Below are positions 32,952-41,366 of a stretch of DNA of 64,000 bases, piece by piece (the stretch's first letter is position 1; each line of letters opens with the position of its first letter). The translations under genes and the position numbers were made by a program. The stretch comes from CAZYMI01 sp964648505 (GTDB taxonomy: Bacteria; Pseudomonadota; Alphaproteobacteria; Micavibrionales; Micavibrionaceae): contig CAZYMI010000003.1 of assembly GCA_964648505.1 (NCBI GenBank), positions 1 to 64,000 of the forward strand, given 5' to 3'. A model generated the notes under the pieces. That model saw only the letters and a list, made by a program, of their open reading frames with translations. It searched no databases and was not told the origin of the DNA.

Positions 32952-34523
32952 TTATGCGGCTTTAGAAGAATCATTTTGTTTGATTTTTTCAATAGAAGAA
33001 GTAGTGGAATGCCCTTCAAACATCGACATAATCGCAATTTCACCCCCATAAGCTAGAATTGTCTTAGCTTCGGGAAGCTGATCGATTGTGTAATCCCCCC
33101 CTTTAAAAAATATATCAGGCTGCAATTTGCCGATAAGCGTTGTTGGTTTGTCATCCTCCGCGGGGTCATTGCCAAAAACCACAACCATATCAACAGACCC
33201 GAGCGCACCGATAACCGCGCACCTTGCTTGTTCATGATGTACAGGACGACCAGAACCTTTTAAACGGCTAACAGATGCGTCAGCATTCAAACCAACAATC
33301 AGCCTGTCGCATTTATCACGCGCCTGATTAAGGTATGTCACATGCCCAAAATGAAGAACATCAAAGCAGCCATTTGTAAAACCGACTTTAAGGCCACGTG
33401 CTTGCCAACGCTCCACCTGCTCAAGCGCTTGCTGCCAGTCACAGATCCGGGGATGACGCGTGGTATCGAATGTGGCCCGATCACCTTCCGGCTTTGCTTG
33501 TAATGGGCGATCCCGCTTTTGAAGAAAATCAATAATTTCTGACTGACGCACGGGCGTTGTGCCTACTTTTGCAACCACAAGCCCACCGGCAATATTAGCA
33601 AGTGCTGCCGCCTCAACCAGGTTAGCCCCCGCCGCAAGCGCAGCCGCAATTGTTGCAATAACAGTATCACCAGCACCAGAAACATCAAAGACTTCAAGCG
33701 CTTCAGTACGTAAATGAACGGGCTGTACAAACTGTCCTTGGGCTGATTTTTGTACAATTGTCATCCCATCTTGGGACCGCGTTGCAACAAGAGCTTCAAT
33801 ACCTGTACGCTCAATAATAGTCTGGGCTGCAACAACAACATCTGAATCTTCCCTTGTCGGCATGCCGCCAGACGCCTCTGAAAGCTCTTTGCGATTGGGT
33901 GTTGCTACGCTGGCCCCTTTATAAATTGTATAGTCTTTACCTTTTGGATCAACCAAAACAGGAACCTGATGCGCTTTGGCACATTCAATAACTTTTGTAA
34001 TTACTGTTTGTGTTAAAACACCCTTGCCGTAGTCAGATAAAATAACAGAACCCACTTTAGATATATTATTTTGTACATACGCTATCAAGCGATCCTCAAT
34101 CGAGGTGTTTACAGGGGTTGTCTTTTCAAAATCAACACGCAAAAGCTGGTGCGTACCGGATAAAAAACGCGTTTTAATAGTCGTTGGACGCGTTTCGTCT
34201 TCTATCAAGCCATCGTGATTTTCGATTTTCGATGCCGCCATACCTTTTAAAAGTTGCCCGCTTAAATCAGCCCCAACGACGCCTGCAGCAAATGTCTTGA
34301 CCTGAAGACCTATAAGATTCGATATCACATTCCCTGCCCCGCCCATCATACGGTTATCACGCGTTTTACTGAGCACAGGCACGGGGCTTTCTGGTGAAAT
34401 GCGATTAACGTCACCATAAACAAATTCATCAAGCATTAGATCCCCCACAACCATCACCGCTATTTTGTTCATCGCCTGTATGCGGGAAATAAGATCAAGT
34501 GAGGTTGAAGAATTATTGGTCAT
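32952..34523 (-). CDS. hldE: Bifunctional heptose-7-phosphate kinase / heptose-1-phosphate adenylyltransferase
   Basis: Makes ADP-heptose for the LPS inner core. The 523-residue protein has the N-terminal ribokinase-like domain (1-320), with the substrate GG motif in MMGGAGNVISNL and the catalytic GAGDT in FDVSGAGDTVIA, and the C-terminal nucleotidyltransferase domain (from about 380) with TNGCFDVLHFGHVTYL, which contains the HxGH-type site. Both activities appear intact. The start has only a weak AGG upstream, which is enclosed in a possible hairpin. Standing alone, it shows that the organism makes heptose-containing LPS or uses ADP-heptose otherwise. Confidence 0.94.
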   Translation of the reverse strand: MTNNSSTSLDLISRIQAMNKIAVMVVGDLMLDEFVYGDVNRISPESPVPVLSKTRDNRMMGGAGNVISNLIGLQVKTFAAGVVGADLSGQLLKGMAASKIENHDGLIEDETRPTTIKTRFLSGTHQLLRVDFEKTTPVNTSIEDRLIAYVQNNISKVGSVILSDYGKGVLTQTVITKVIECAKAHQVPVLVDPKGKDYTIYKGASVATPNRKELSEASGGMPTREDSDVVVAAQTIIERTGIEALVATRSQDGMTIVQKSAQGQFVQPVHLRTEALEVFDVSGAGDTVIATIAAALAAGANLVEAAALANIAGGLVVAKVGTTPVRQSEIIDFLQKRDRPLQAKPEGDRATFDTTRHPRICDWQQALEQVERWQARGLKVGFTNGCFDVLHFGHVTYLNQARDKCDRLIVGLNADASVSRLKGSGRPVHHEQARCAVIGALGSVDMVVVFGNDPAEDDKPTTLIGKLQPDIFFKGGDYTIDQLPEAKTILAYGGEIAIMSMFEGHSTTSSIEKIKQNDSSKAA

Positions 34524-34564
34524 AGAGGGTGCCTAAAGGGTTAAAATTGTCTTACACACCCTCT
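34524..34564 (-). promoter_or_regulatory. Inverted repeat ending directly before the hldE start codon
   Basis: Minus-strand AGAGGGTG (34564-34557) can pair with CACCCTCT (34531-34524), the eight bases touching the hldE ATG. The 25-base loop contains the AGG that would serve as ribosome binding site. Such a stem could limit initiation. This is a structural suggestion only. Confidence 0.35.
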
Positions 34565-34659
34565 TTGGTATTAAAGCATTCACCTTTCGTCAATCTTTCT
34601 CGTGTTTAATTATATTTAATAGTAATTCAGACCTCATTTTTTAGGGCTTAGGTCAAACG

Positions 34660-35592
34660 ATGTCAGGAACAGGAATTTTCAGGCTTTTAAAAGCTTACCT
34701 GCAAAATAATCGCCTCGGCGACCTTCTGGTTTTAAAAGGTATTATTAGCCAGGAAACCCTTGATCATGCCCTGACGCTTCAAGTTGGCCGTAAAAGGCAT
34801 CTCGGGGTCATACTTCTTCAAGAGAAATTGATTACAAAAACCCAGTTGCGTCGTACCCTGACAGAACAGTGGGCCGCGCGGGGTCTGGCCACCGTATTTG
34901 CACTCTTCATTTCATTTGCATCTTTGTCTATCAAGCCAACACGCGCTGGCGCAAGTGAAAGACCTGTTGGGGAACTAATTCTTGCTTCAACAGGCACATC
35001 AGGCGCTGTGAATGAAATAGGTGAATATCCACGCCTTTTTGGTTTTAGCGAAAAATCTTCCCGTGACTTATCTGCTTTTTCAAAATGGACCGGTATGTTT
35101 CGTCGTTTTGAAACATCGATGAATTCGCCACAGAACTCAAAAATCATGGTGAACTGGAAAAGCAACCTTCGCACCGTTGGTAGCGGGTCTATCGAGACTA
35201 TTGCCCGAAAAGTGAACACCGAAATGAACGATATTAAATACATACCAGATAACAAAAACTATGGCACATCAGATTACTGGGCAACCCCGATTGAATTTCT
35301 AAAACGTGGCGGCGATTGCGAAGATTATGCGATTGCTAAATATGCTTCTTTGCGGGCTTTAGGGGTACCAGAAGAACGTATGCGCCTTGCAATTGTAAAA
35401 GACACATGGAAAAACATTCATCATGCTTTATTGATTGTGTATGCAGATACCGGCACTTTTGTTCTTGATAACCAAGACAAATCAATGAAAGAAGCTCATG
35501 ATGTTAAACGCTATCGTCCGATCTTTTCATTAAACCGCACGGGGTGGTGGCTTCATTCATCGCCAGGCGAAGACTTGGTCGCATCGCGATGA
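34660..35592 (+). CDS. MshEN-like domain - transmembrane segment - transglutaminase-like cysteine peptidase (BTLCP)
   Basis: A 310-residue fusion. Residues 18-70 hold two 24-residue motifs separated by five residues (RLGDLLVLKG...Q41 and HLGVILLQEK...Q70), the exact arrangement of the MshEN/T2SSE_N domain that binds c-di-GMP in MshE-type ATPases. A hydrophobic stretch (about 76-91) should cross the membrane. The remainder is a BTLCP domain (PF06035) with catalytic triad Cys220 (RGGDCEDYA), His255 (HHALLIV) and Asp270 (FVLDN). BTLCPs include LapG, the periplasmic protease that cuts biofilm adhesins. The order implies a cytoplasmic nucleotide sensor tied to a periplasmic peptidase. The assignment of both domains is by motif; the combined function is inference. 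Confidence 0.8.
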   Translation: MSGTGIFRLLKAYLQNNRLGDLLVLKGIISQETLDHALTLQVGRKRHLGVILLQEKLITKTQLRRTLTEQWAARGLATVFALFISFASLSIKPTRAGASERPVGELILASTGTSGAVNEIGEYPRLFGFSEKSSRDLSAFSKWTGMFRRFETSMNSPQNSKIMVNWKSNLRTVGSGSIETIARKVNTEMNDIKYIPDNKNYGTSDYWATPIEFLKRGGDCEDYAIAKYASLRALGVPEERMRLAIVKDTWKNIHHALLIVYADTGTFVLDNQDKSMKEAHDVKRYRPIFSLNRTGWWLHSSPGEDLVASR

Positions 35593-35599
35593 TCCTCGT

Positions 35600-37027
35600 C
35601 TAATCGACTTTAACAATCCTAAGAATGTTAGTTGACCCGGGTGTCCCAAAGGGCACGCCCGCGGTTAGTACTAAATTCTCACCAATCTTCGCAAGCCCTT
35701 GTGCCTTTGCACAGTGCACAGCTTCCTGCACGGCTTCTTTGAACCGCGTAACATTACCAACTACAACGGGATGAACGCCATAATATAGCGCTGCCTTGCG
35801 CGCCACCTGTTCAACGGGCGTTAAGCACAAAATGGGTACAGCAGGTCGTTGCCGCGCTGTTCGCCTTACTGTTGTGCCTGAAATTGTATAATTCACAATT
35901 GCAACAGCCTGAACATCCTTTGCAACATTATCGGCCGCTGATGTAATTGCATCATAACCTTCTGCTCCACGCGGTGGATGGTCTGCATCAATAATCCGGC
36001 GATAGGTTTCATCACGCTCAACACGCTGGCAAATACGATCCATGATTTTAACCGCTTCGATCGGGAATAACCCTGCTGCTGTTTCAGCAGACAGCATAAC
36101 CGCATCAGTCCCATCATAAACAGCTGTTGCAACATCTGACGCTTCCGCACGGGTGGGCGTTGCGTTATCGATCATCGATTCCAGCATCTGGGTTGCTACA
36201 ATAACAGGCTTGCCTATATGGCGAACTTTACGCACCACTTTTTTCTGGGTCGTGGGCACATCTTCAGGGGGAATTTCAACGCCCAGATCCCCGCGTGCAA
36301 GCATGACCGCATCGGCAAGCTCAATAATTTTATCCAGATGTTCAAGCGCTGACGGTTTTTCAATTTTAACCAATAGTCCTGCACGCTGCCCGATTAAAGC
36401 ACGCGCTTGGGCAACATCATCTGCGGTCTGAACAAAAGATTGCGCAATCCAATCCACACCCATATCAAGGGCCGCTGCAAGATCTAACCGATCTTTTTCT
36501 GTCAGTGCATCTATGGGCAATATAACACCAGGTACATTAAACCCTTTATTGTTCGAAAGCTTATGACCTGCCTTAACCTCGCCCGTTAGAAAATCCGTCC
36601 CCCGCGCCACGATCTCCATACGCACCTTGCCATCATCAAGCAAGATTTGTGATCCGACCGGCATGCCTGAAATAACCTCACGATGAGGCAGGCACACGCG
36701 CGTTTCGTCACCTTCAGTTGGGTCTAGATCAAGACGGATTTTCATACCCACTTTTAGCGCAATCGAATCATTCTTAAAACGACCCACACGTAACTTAGGG
36801 CCTTGTAAATCAGCAATAATGCCAATAGGGCGATTATATTTCTTTTCAATTTCGCGGATAAAATTAAAGCGGATTTGATGATCTGCGTGTGTGCCATGGC
36901 TGAAATTGAGACGAAAAACATCAACGCCTGCAACAAAAAGCTTCTCGATCATCTCAAGTGTTGAAGAAGCAGGGCCCAGCGTGGCAACAATTTTTGTACG
37001 GCGCGACCGCAAAACAGAAGCATTCAT
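35600..37027 (-). CDS. pyk: Pyruvate kinase
   Basis: Converts phosphoenolpyruvate and ADP to pyruvate and ATP. The 475-residue protein includes the N-terminal RRTKIVATLGPAS, the B-domain segment with ILLDDGKVRMEIV, the active-site Mg/PEP motif (MLARGDLGVEIPPEDV) and MLSAETAAG, plus a C-terminal regulatory domain. The start at 37027 gives the usual N-terminus, eight bases after the aat stop; an upstream in-frame Met overlaps aat. It is the last gene of the leftward run beginning with the M48 protease. A weak ribosome binding site suggests coupling to aat. Confidence 0.95.
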   Translation of the reverse strand: MNASVLRSRRTKIVATLGPASSTLEMIEKLFVAGVDVFRLNFSHGTHADHQIRFNFIREIEKKYNRPIGIIADLQGPKLRVGRFKNDSIALKVGMKIRLDLDPTEGDETRVCLPHREVISGMPVGSQILLDDGKVRMEIVARGTDFLTGEVKAGHKLSNNKGFNVPGVILPIDALTEKDRLDLAAALDMGVDWIAQSFVQTADDVAQARALIGQRAGLLVKIEKPSALEHLDKIIELADAVMLARGDLGVEIPPEDVPTTQKKVVRKVRHIGKPVIVATQMLESMIDNATPTRAEASDVATAVYDGTDAVMLSAETAAGLFPIEAVKIMDRICQRVERDETYRRIIDADHPPRGAEGYDAITSAADNVAKDVQAVAIVNYTISGTTVRRTARQRPAVPILCLTPVEQVARKAALYYGVHPVVVGNVTRFKEAVQEAVHCAKAQGLAKIGENLVLTAGVPFGTPGSTNILRIVKVD

Positions 37028-37034
37028 AAAATAT

Positions 37035-37673
37035 TCATACCACATCTCGCGCCTGAAAATAAGCGGCAAGCAACAATTTTTCATCATGTTGTGTATTCAT
37101 AAAATTACAAGGATCACTTATCCCTTTTTGCATAGCGGTTACATATTGGTTTTGTGTTACTTCAAAAGCGCCGAACTGAAGCAGATGATTATTAACAAAC
37201 TGGGCATCAAGGATCTTAAACCCTGCGTGCCAAAGCCTTGAACATAAATGCACAAGCGCAATTTTACTGGCATCACGAACGTAGGAAAACATACTTTCAC
37301 CGCAAAATGTTGACCCGATTGCAAGGCCGTAAAGCCCCCCTGCAAGGATATCATCTTTATAAACCTCTACACTGTGGGCATACCCTTTTTTGTGCAGGGT
37401 ACAAAAAGCATCACGAATAGATTGGTTGATCCATGTTTCCTGGCGCGCTGTAGCGCAGGCATCAATCACAGATGGAAAATCAGTATTAATTCGAACATCA
37501 TAAGGGAAGCTCAATACAGTGCGGCGCAATCTTCTGGGAATATGAAGATTCAAAATTGGAAGCTGGCAGCGATGCTTTGGTTCAACCCAGTAAAAATCCT
37601 GACCTTGCCTCGTATCTGCCATCGGGAATATCCCTTGCGCATACGCCGCTAGCATTTCATCTTCAAAGGTCAC
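37035..37673 (-). CDS. aat: Leucyl/phenylalanyl-tRNA--protein transferase
   Basis: Transfers Leu or Phe from tRNA to proteins with N-terminal Arg or Lys, marking them for ClpS-ClpA. The 212-residue protein has the family motifs AYAQGIFPMAD near the start, YWVEPKHRCQLPI, and GGLYGLAIGSTFCGESMFS with a later AQFVNNHL-x-QFGAFE. Normal length. Its start overlaps the accC stop by four bases. Together with clpS and clpA in this window it gives a full N-degron branch. Confidence 0.95.
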   Translation of the reverse strand: MTFEDEMLAAYAQGIFPMADTRQGQDFYWVEPKHRCQLPILNLHIPRRLRRTVLSFPYDVRINTDFPSVIDACATARQETWINQSIRDAFCTLHKKGYAHSVEVYKDDILAGGLYGLAIGSTFCGESMFSYVRDASKIALVHLCSRLWHAGFKILDAQFVNNHLLQFGAFEVTQNQYVTAMQKGISDPCNFMNTQHDEKLLLAAYFQARDVV

Positions 37674-39019
37674 TTTTTCTTACGGGCTTCGATTTGTTTT
37701 TCCAACCAGTGAATATTATAGTCGCCCGATAAAAAATCAGGGTGATCAACAATCCAGCTATGCAAAGGCAGGGTTGTTTTAATGCCCTCGATCACGGTTT
37801 CATAAATAGCGCGCTTAAGCCTTCGGACACATTCTTCACGGTTACGCCCGTGTACAATAAGTTTTCCAACCATAGAGTCATAGTTTGAGGGGATGCGATA
37901 TCCTGTATAAATTGCAGAGTCGAACCGAACACCTAACCCGCCCGGCGGATGAAACCGCTTGATTTCACCTGGGGATGGAATAAATGTATCGGGATCTTCT
38001 GCGTTAATGCGTACCTCAATTGCGTGGCCTCGGAATCCTATTTTATCTTTTGTGATCGATAAAGGTTCACCTGATGCAACGCGAATCTGTTCGCAAATCA
38101 AGTCGATACCTGTGATCATTTCAGTCACAGGATGTTCAACTTGAATGCGGGTATTCATTTCCATGAAGTAGAATTTTCCATCTTCATACAAAAATTCAAT
38201 TGTACCGGCCCCTACATAGCCCAGTTTACGCATCGCATCAGATGCAAGTGTGCCTATAAAATCACGTTCCTGAGGGGTTAAAACCGGTGAAGGTGCTTCT
38301 TCAAGAACTTTCTGGTGACGCCTTTGCAATGAACAATCGCGTTCGCCTAAATGAATGGCATTGCCGTGCTTATCACCAAAGACTTGAATTTCGATATGCC
38401 GAGGATGGCTTAAGAATTTCTCAAGATAAACTGTATCATCACCAAAGTTTGCTTTTGCTTCTGCGCGCGCCGTTGAATATGCCTCGGAAAACTGATCGGC
38501 TGAGCGCACCACTTTCATGCCCTTACCGCCGCCGCCTGACGCTGCCTTTATCAAAACAGGAAAACCCATTTCTGAAGCAATTTTTTGCCCGTCCTCAAGG
38601 CTGGTTAAAGCCCCCTCAGATCCCGGAACAACCGGCAGGCCCAGCTCTTGCGCTGTTTTCTTGGCCATAACCTTGTCGCCCATCGCTTCAATATGTTCAG
38701 GCTTAGGGCCAATGAATGTAAAGCCGTGTTCTTCAGACATACGGGCAAATTGCGCGTTCTCAGATAAAAAACCATATCCGGGATGAATGGCATCAGCCCC
38801 TGTTACAGTTGCCGCAGATAAAATAGATGGAATATTCAAATAAGAATTCTTTGAAAGCGCGGGGCCAATACAAACACTTTCGTCAGCAAGGCGTACTGCC
38901 ATGGAATTCGCATCAACTGTTGAATGAACGGCAACAGAAGCAACCCCCATTTCGCGACAAGCACGAACAATCCGAAGCGCAATTTCACCCCGATTGGCGA
39001 TGAGAACTTTTTTAAACAT
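37670..39019 (-). CDS. accC: Acetyl-CoA carboxylase, biotin carboxylase subunit
   Basis: ATP-grasp enzyme that carboxylates the biotin of AccB, first step of fatty acid synthesis. The 449-residue protein has N-terminal FKKVLIANRGEIALRI, the Gly-rich ATP loop ASGGGGKGMK, the ligand motif YFMEMNTRIQVEHPVTE and RINAEDP. The ATG at 39019 is used rather than a TTG one codon upstream. It follows accB by five bases and overlaps aat. Confidence 0.96.
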   Translation of the reverse strand: MFKKVLIANRGEIALRIVRACREMGVASVAVHSTVDANSMAVRLADESVCIGPALSKNSYLNIPSILSAATVTGADAIHPGYGFLSENAQFARMSEEHGFTFIGPKPEHIEAMGDKVMAKKTAQELGLPVVPGSEGALTSLEDGQKIASEMGFPVLIKAASGGGGKGMKVVRSADQFSEAYSTARAEAKANFGDDTVYLEKFLSHPRHIEIQVFGDKHGNAIHLGERDCSLQRRHQKVLEEAPSPVLTPQERDFIGTLASDAMRKLGYVGAGTIEFLYEDGKFYFMEMNTRIQVEHPVTEMITGIDLICEQIRVASGEPLSITKDKIGFRGHAIEVRINAEDPDTFIPSPGEIKRFHPPGGLGVRFDSAIYTGYRIPSNYDSMVGKLIVHGRNREECVRRLKRAIYETVIEGIKTTLPLHSWIVDHPDFLSGDYNIHWLEKQIEARKKK

Positions 39020-39024
39020 CAAAC

Positions 39025-39489
39025 TTACTCGATCACCAGCAGAACTTCGCCAAACTCAACAGGCTGACCACTTTCAACCATAATACGTGTGACCGTTCCC
39101 GCTTTTTCAGCCTTGATCTGGTTCATCACTTTCATCGCCTCTATAATTAATAAGGTGTCGCCTGCCTTAACCACATCCCCTTTGCCTACAAAATTTGGCG
39201 CACCGGGTTCAGGGGCAAGATAAATTGTACCCACCATAGGAGATGTCACCGCACCTGGATGGTTTGGCGCAATTGTGGAAGGTGCAGACATGTTGGCTTG
39301 TTGCGGTATTGTGGGATCCGAATTCATTACGCCAGATGCAGGCGCGTAATGAACAGGTGTGGTCGATGCAACAGGTGCGCCCTTTGCCACACGGATCATT
39401 TTTTCGCCTTCCGCGACTTCAATTTCTGTCAGGCCTGTCTCGTTCAGCAAAGCTGCGAGCTGTTTAATGGCATCGTTATCAATCTTCAT
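39025..39489 (-). CDS. accB: Acetyl-CoA carboxylase, biotin carboxyl carrier protein
   Basis: A 154-residue carrier whose biotin is attached to Lys120 in the motif EAMKVMN. The N-terminal helix-rich part (1-35), a Pro/Ala/Ser-rich linker (36-80) and the biotinyl domain (81-154) are in the usual order. It is translated just ahead of accC. Confidence 0.95.
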   Translation of the reverse strand: MKIDNDAIKQLAALLNETGLTEIEVAEGEKMIRVAKGAPVASTTPVHYAPASGVMNSDPTIPQQANMSAPSTIAPNHPGAVTSPMVGTIYLAPEPGAPNFVGKGDVVKAGDTLLIIEAMKVMNQIKAEKAGTVTRIMVESGQPVEFGEVLLVIE

Positions 39490-39577
39490 GTGATTCCGTA
39501 AATAATGAATTGGTTAGTTGAACTTGCTTAAGGGAAACTTCGAAAACTGTCAAAATCGTCTTTCGTAATTTACGTAA

Positions 39578-40000
39578 TTATTTTGACAATCTTTTTAACG
39601 CATAAAGATACCCGTCTGCTCCGAATCCTGCAATCACGGCTATTGAAAGCGAGGAAATATAGGAATGATGGCGAAAGCTTTCGCGAGCATGGGGATTAGA
39701 TAAATGAACCTCCACCACCGGTAAGGATACAGCCTTTAAAGCATCGTGAATGGCAACCGATGTATGTGTATAAGCTGCCGCATTGATAATCATGGCATCA
39801 AAGCTGCCTTTTGCCTGCTGGATCCAGGTCACCATTTCACCTTCTAAATTGCTTTGTCTAAAATCAAGGTCAACACCAAGCTTCTGGGCTTCCGCACGGC
39901 AAAGCGATTCAATATCGCCAAGCGTTTGCGTGCCGTAAATATCAGGCTCGCGACTGCCAAGCAGGTTTAGATTTGGACCATTAATGACCAGAATGCGCAT
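39578..40000 (-). CDS. aroQ: 3-dehydroquinate dehydratase, type II
   Basis: Third shikimate-pathway step, in dodecameric form. The 140-residue protein has NGPNLNLLGSREPDIYG at the N-terminus (with the catalytic Tyr and preceding Arg), IINAAAYTHTSVAIHDAL and EVHLSNPHARESFRHHS with the catalytic His. Its first 20 bases overlap the end of the copper chaperone gene, so it is translated from within it. The position before accB is the usual alphaproteobacterial one. Confidence 0.95.
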   Translation of the reverse strand: MRILVINGPNLNLLGSREPDIYGTQTLGDIESLCRAEAQKLGVDLDFRQSNLEGEMVTWIQQAKGSFDAMIINAAAYTHTSVAIHDALKAVSLPVVEVHLSNPHARESFRHHSYISSLSIAVIAGFGADGYLYALKRLSK

Positions 40001-40490
40001 CGTGACCAGTCTGTGCGTCTTTTCGATGCGACGGGCTGTCGCAATCTTTTCTTAAATCGCTTTGCCCTGGCTTGTAAACAGGTACGGTTACCAAATGTTC
40101 TTGGCCATTCTTAAACCGCAGTGATACCTGAAAACTTTCCCCTTCAACAAGCTGCTTGTTTAAATCAATCAGCATAATATGGTCTCCCATTGGCGAAAGC
40201 GTGCTTGTTTGGCTTTTAGGAATCTCGATTGCATTTACAGCCCGCATCCTCATCACATCATCTTCAATAATATGTGTATGTAATTCGATATTGCGCGCAA
40301 TATCCGATTTTACTTCTAAAAGCGCGTTATCGTTTATATCTTTATTTTCAATACGCAAGAAAACGGCGCCATTTTTTTGAGCAGGCGTTGTTGAATAAGC
40401 TTTCGCGCACAGGATGCTCATGGCATTTTCAGCTTTCGCAGTGCCTACAAAAAAAATAAACGCCGCAAACGCACTTATAATAAGACGCAT
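39981..40490 (-). CDS. Periplasmic copper chaperone PCu(A)C
   Basis: A 169-residue secreted protein (signal peptide about 1-20, ending AKA) with the complete copper motif H-x10-M-x21-H-x-M: His71, Met82, His104 and Met106. PCu(A)C proteins deliver Cu(I) to cytochrome oxidase. The tail HRKDAQTGHDAHSGH adds histidines that may bind a second metal. One base overlaps the stop of the DsbA-like gene; the redox enzyme may keep copper-site cysteines of partner proteins reduced or oxidised. Confidence 0.88.
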   Translation of the reverse strand: MRLIISAFAAFIFFVGTAKAENAMSILCAKAYSTTPAQKNGAVFLRIENKDINDNALLEVKSDIARNIELHTHIIEDDVMRMRAVNAIEIPKSQTSTLSPMGDHIMLIDLNKQLVEGESFQVSLRFKNGQEHLVTVPVYKPGQSDLRKDCDSPSHRKDAQTGHDAHSGH

Positions 40491-41317
40491 TATTTTTTAC
40501 CCGAACGCTTATCCTCAACAATTGCTTTCAAGACGTTATATTCAATATAACCGCGAACAATCTGATCGTTGATAACAAAAGCTGGCGTGCCTTGAATACC
40601 AAGCTGACCTGCGATTTCAGAATCCTTGCGAATTGTTTTTTCTGTTTCAGGATTGCTGGCATCTTTCTTTAGCTGATCCACATTCAAACCAACTTCAAGG
40701 GCAAGCTTCTCAAGGTTTTCAGGGGTTTTTGGCATAGATGTAGACATCAGCTTTTGATGATATTCCCAATATTTACCCTGTTTGTTTGCTGCAAGCGCCC
40801 ACAAAGCGGCTGTATCAGATGTTGGACCTAGGATCGCAAGTTCTTTAAAAATTACGCGAACATTTTTATCTTCTTCAACAAGCTTTTTGATTGCAGGTAG
40901 AGCTTGCTTGCAATACCCACAATTATAGTCAAAAAACTCAACGATTGTCACATCGCCTTTGGGGTTGCCAATTTCCGGTGATGCGGGGTTTTTATAAAGC
41001 TCATTGCTTAATTCTTTAACTTTCGCATTTCCTTTTTCTTCAGCTTCTTGTGCCTGACGCTTTTGAAAATCAGTCACAGATTTCAACATAACCTCAGGGT
41101 TCTTCATGATGAACTCTTGAATTAAATCGTTAATTTCAGCGCGCTGATCTGGTGTAAATTTTGCGGATTCTGATTTTGAAGCTGGTTGAACGGGGGTCTC
41201 AGCCAAAACAGGATGAGCCAGAAAAATTACTGGATACACGAAAAGACACATAGTGGCTAAGGAAATGAAACGCACGAGAAACACCCTTCTTAAAAAATTG
41301 CGATAGACCAAGGCCAT
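40490..41317 (-). CDS. DsbA-family thiol:disulfide oxidoreductase with N-terminal helical domain
   Basis: A 275-residue periplasmic protein (signal peptide to about residue 39) with a thioredoxin fold. The active site is CGYC (Cys133-Cys136) in FFDYNCGYCKQALPA, and the cis-Pro loop reads GTPAF. Residues about 55-105 form a helical region (FTPDQRAEINDLIQEFIMKNPEVM) like the oligomerisation segment of Com1/ScsC-type proteins, which act as isomerases. Hence disulfide isomerase is as likely as oxidase. It is coupled to the PCu(A)C gene. Confidence 0.88.
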   Translation of the reverse strand: MALVYRNFLRRVFLVRFISLATMCLFVYPVIFLAHPVLAETPVQPASKSESAKFTPDQRAEINDLIQEFIMKNPEVMLKSVTDFQKRQAQEAEEKGNAKVKELSNELYKNPASPEIGNPKGDVTIVEFFDYNCGYCKQALPAIKKLVEEDKNVRVIFKELAILGPTSDTAALWALAANKQGKYWEYHQKLMSTSMPKTPENLEKLALEVGLNVDQLKKDASNPETEKTIRKDSEIAGQLGIQGTPAFVINDQIVRGYIEYNVLKAIVEDKRSGKK

Positions 41318-41366
41318 ACTATCCCCTATTTCTTAAAATTGTTCCACCCCGGATGAAAAACAAGGC

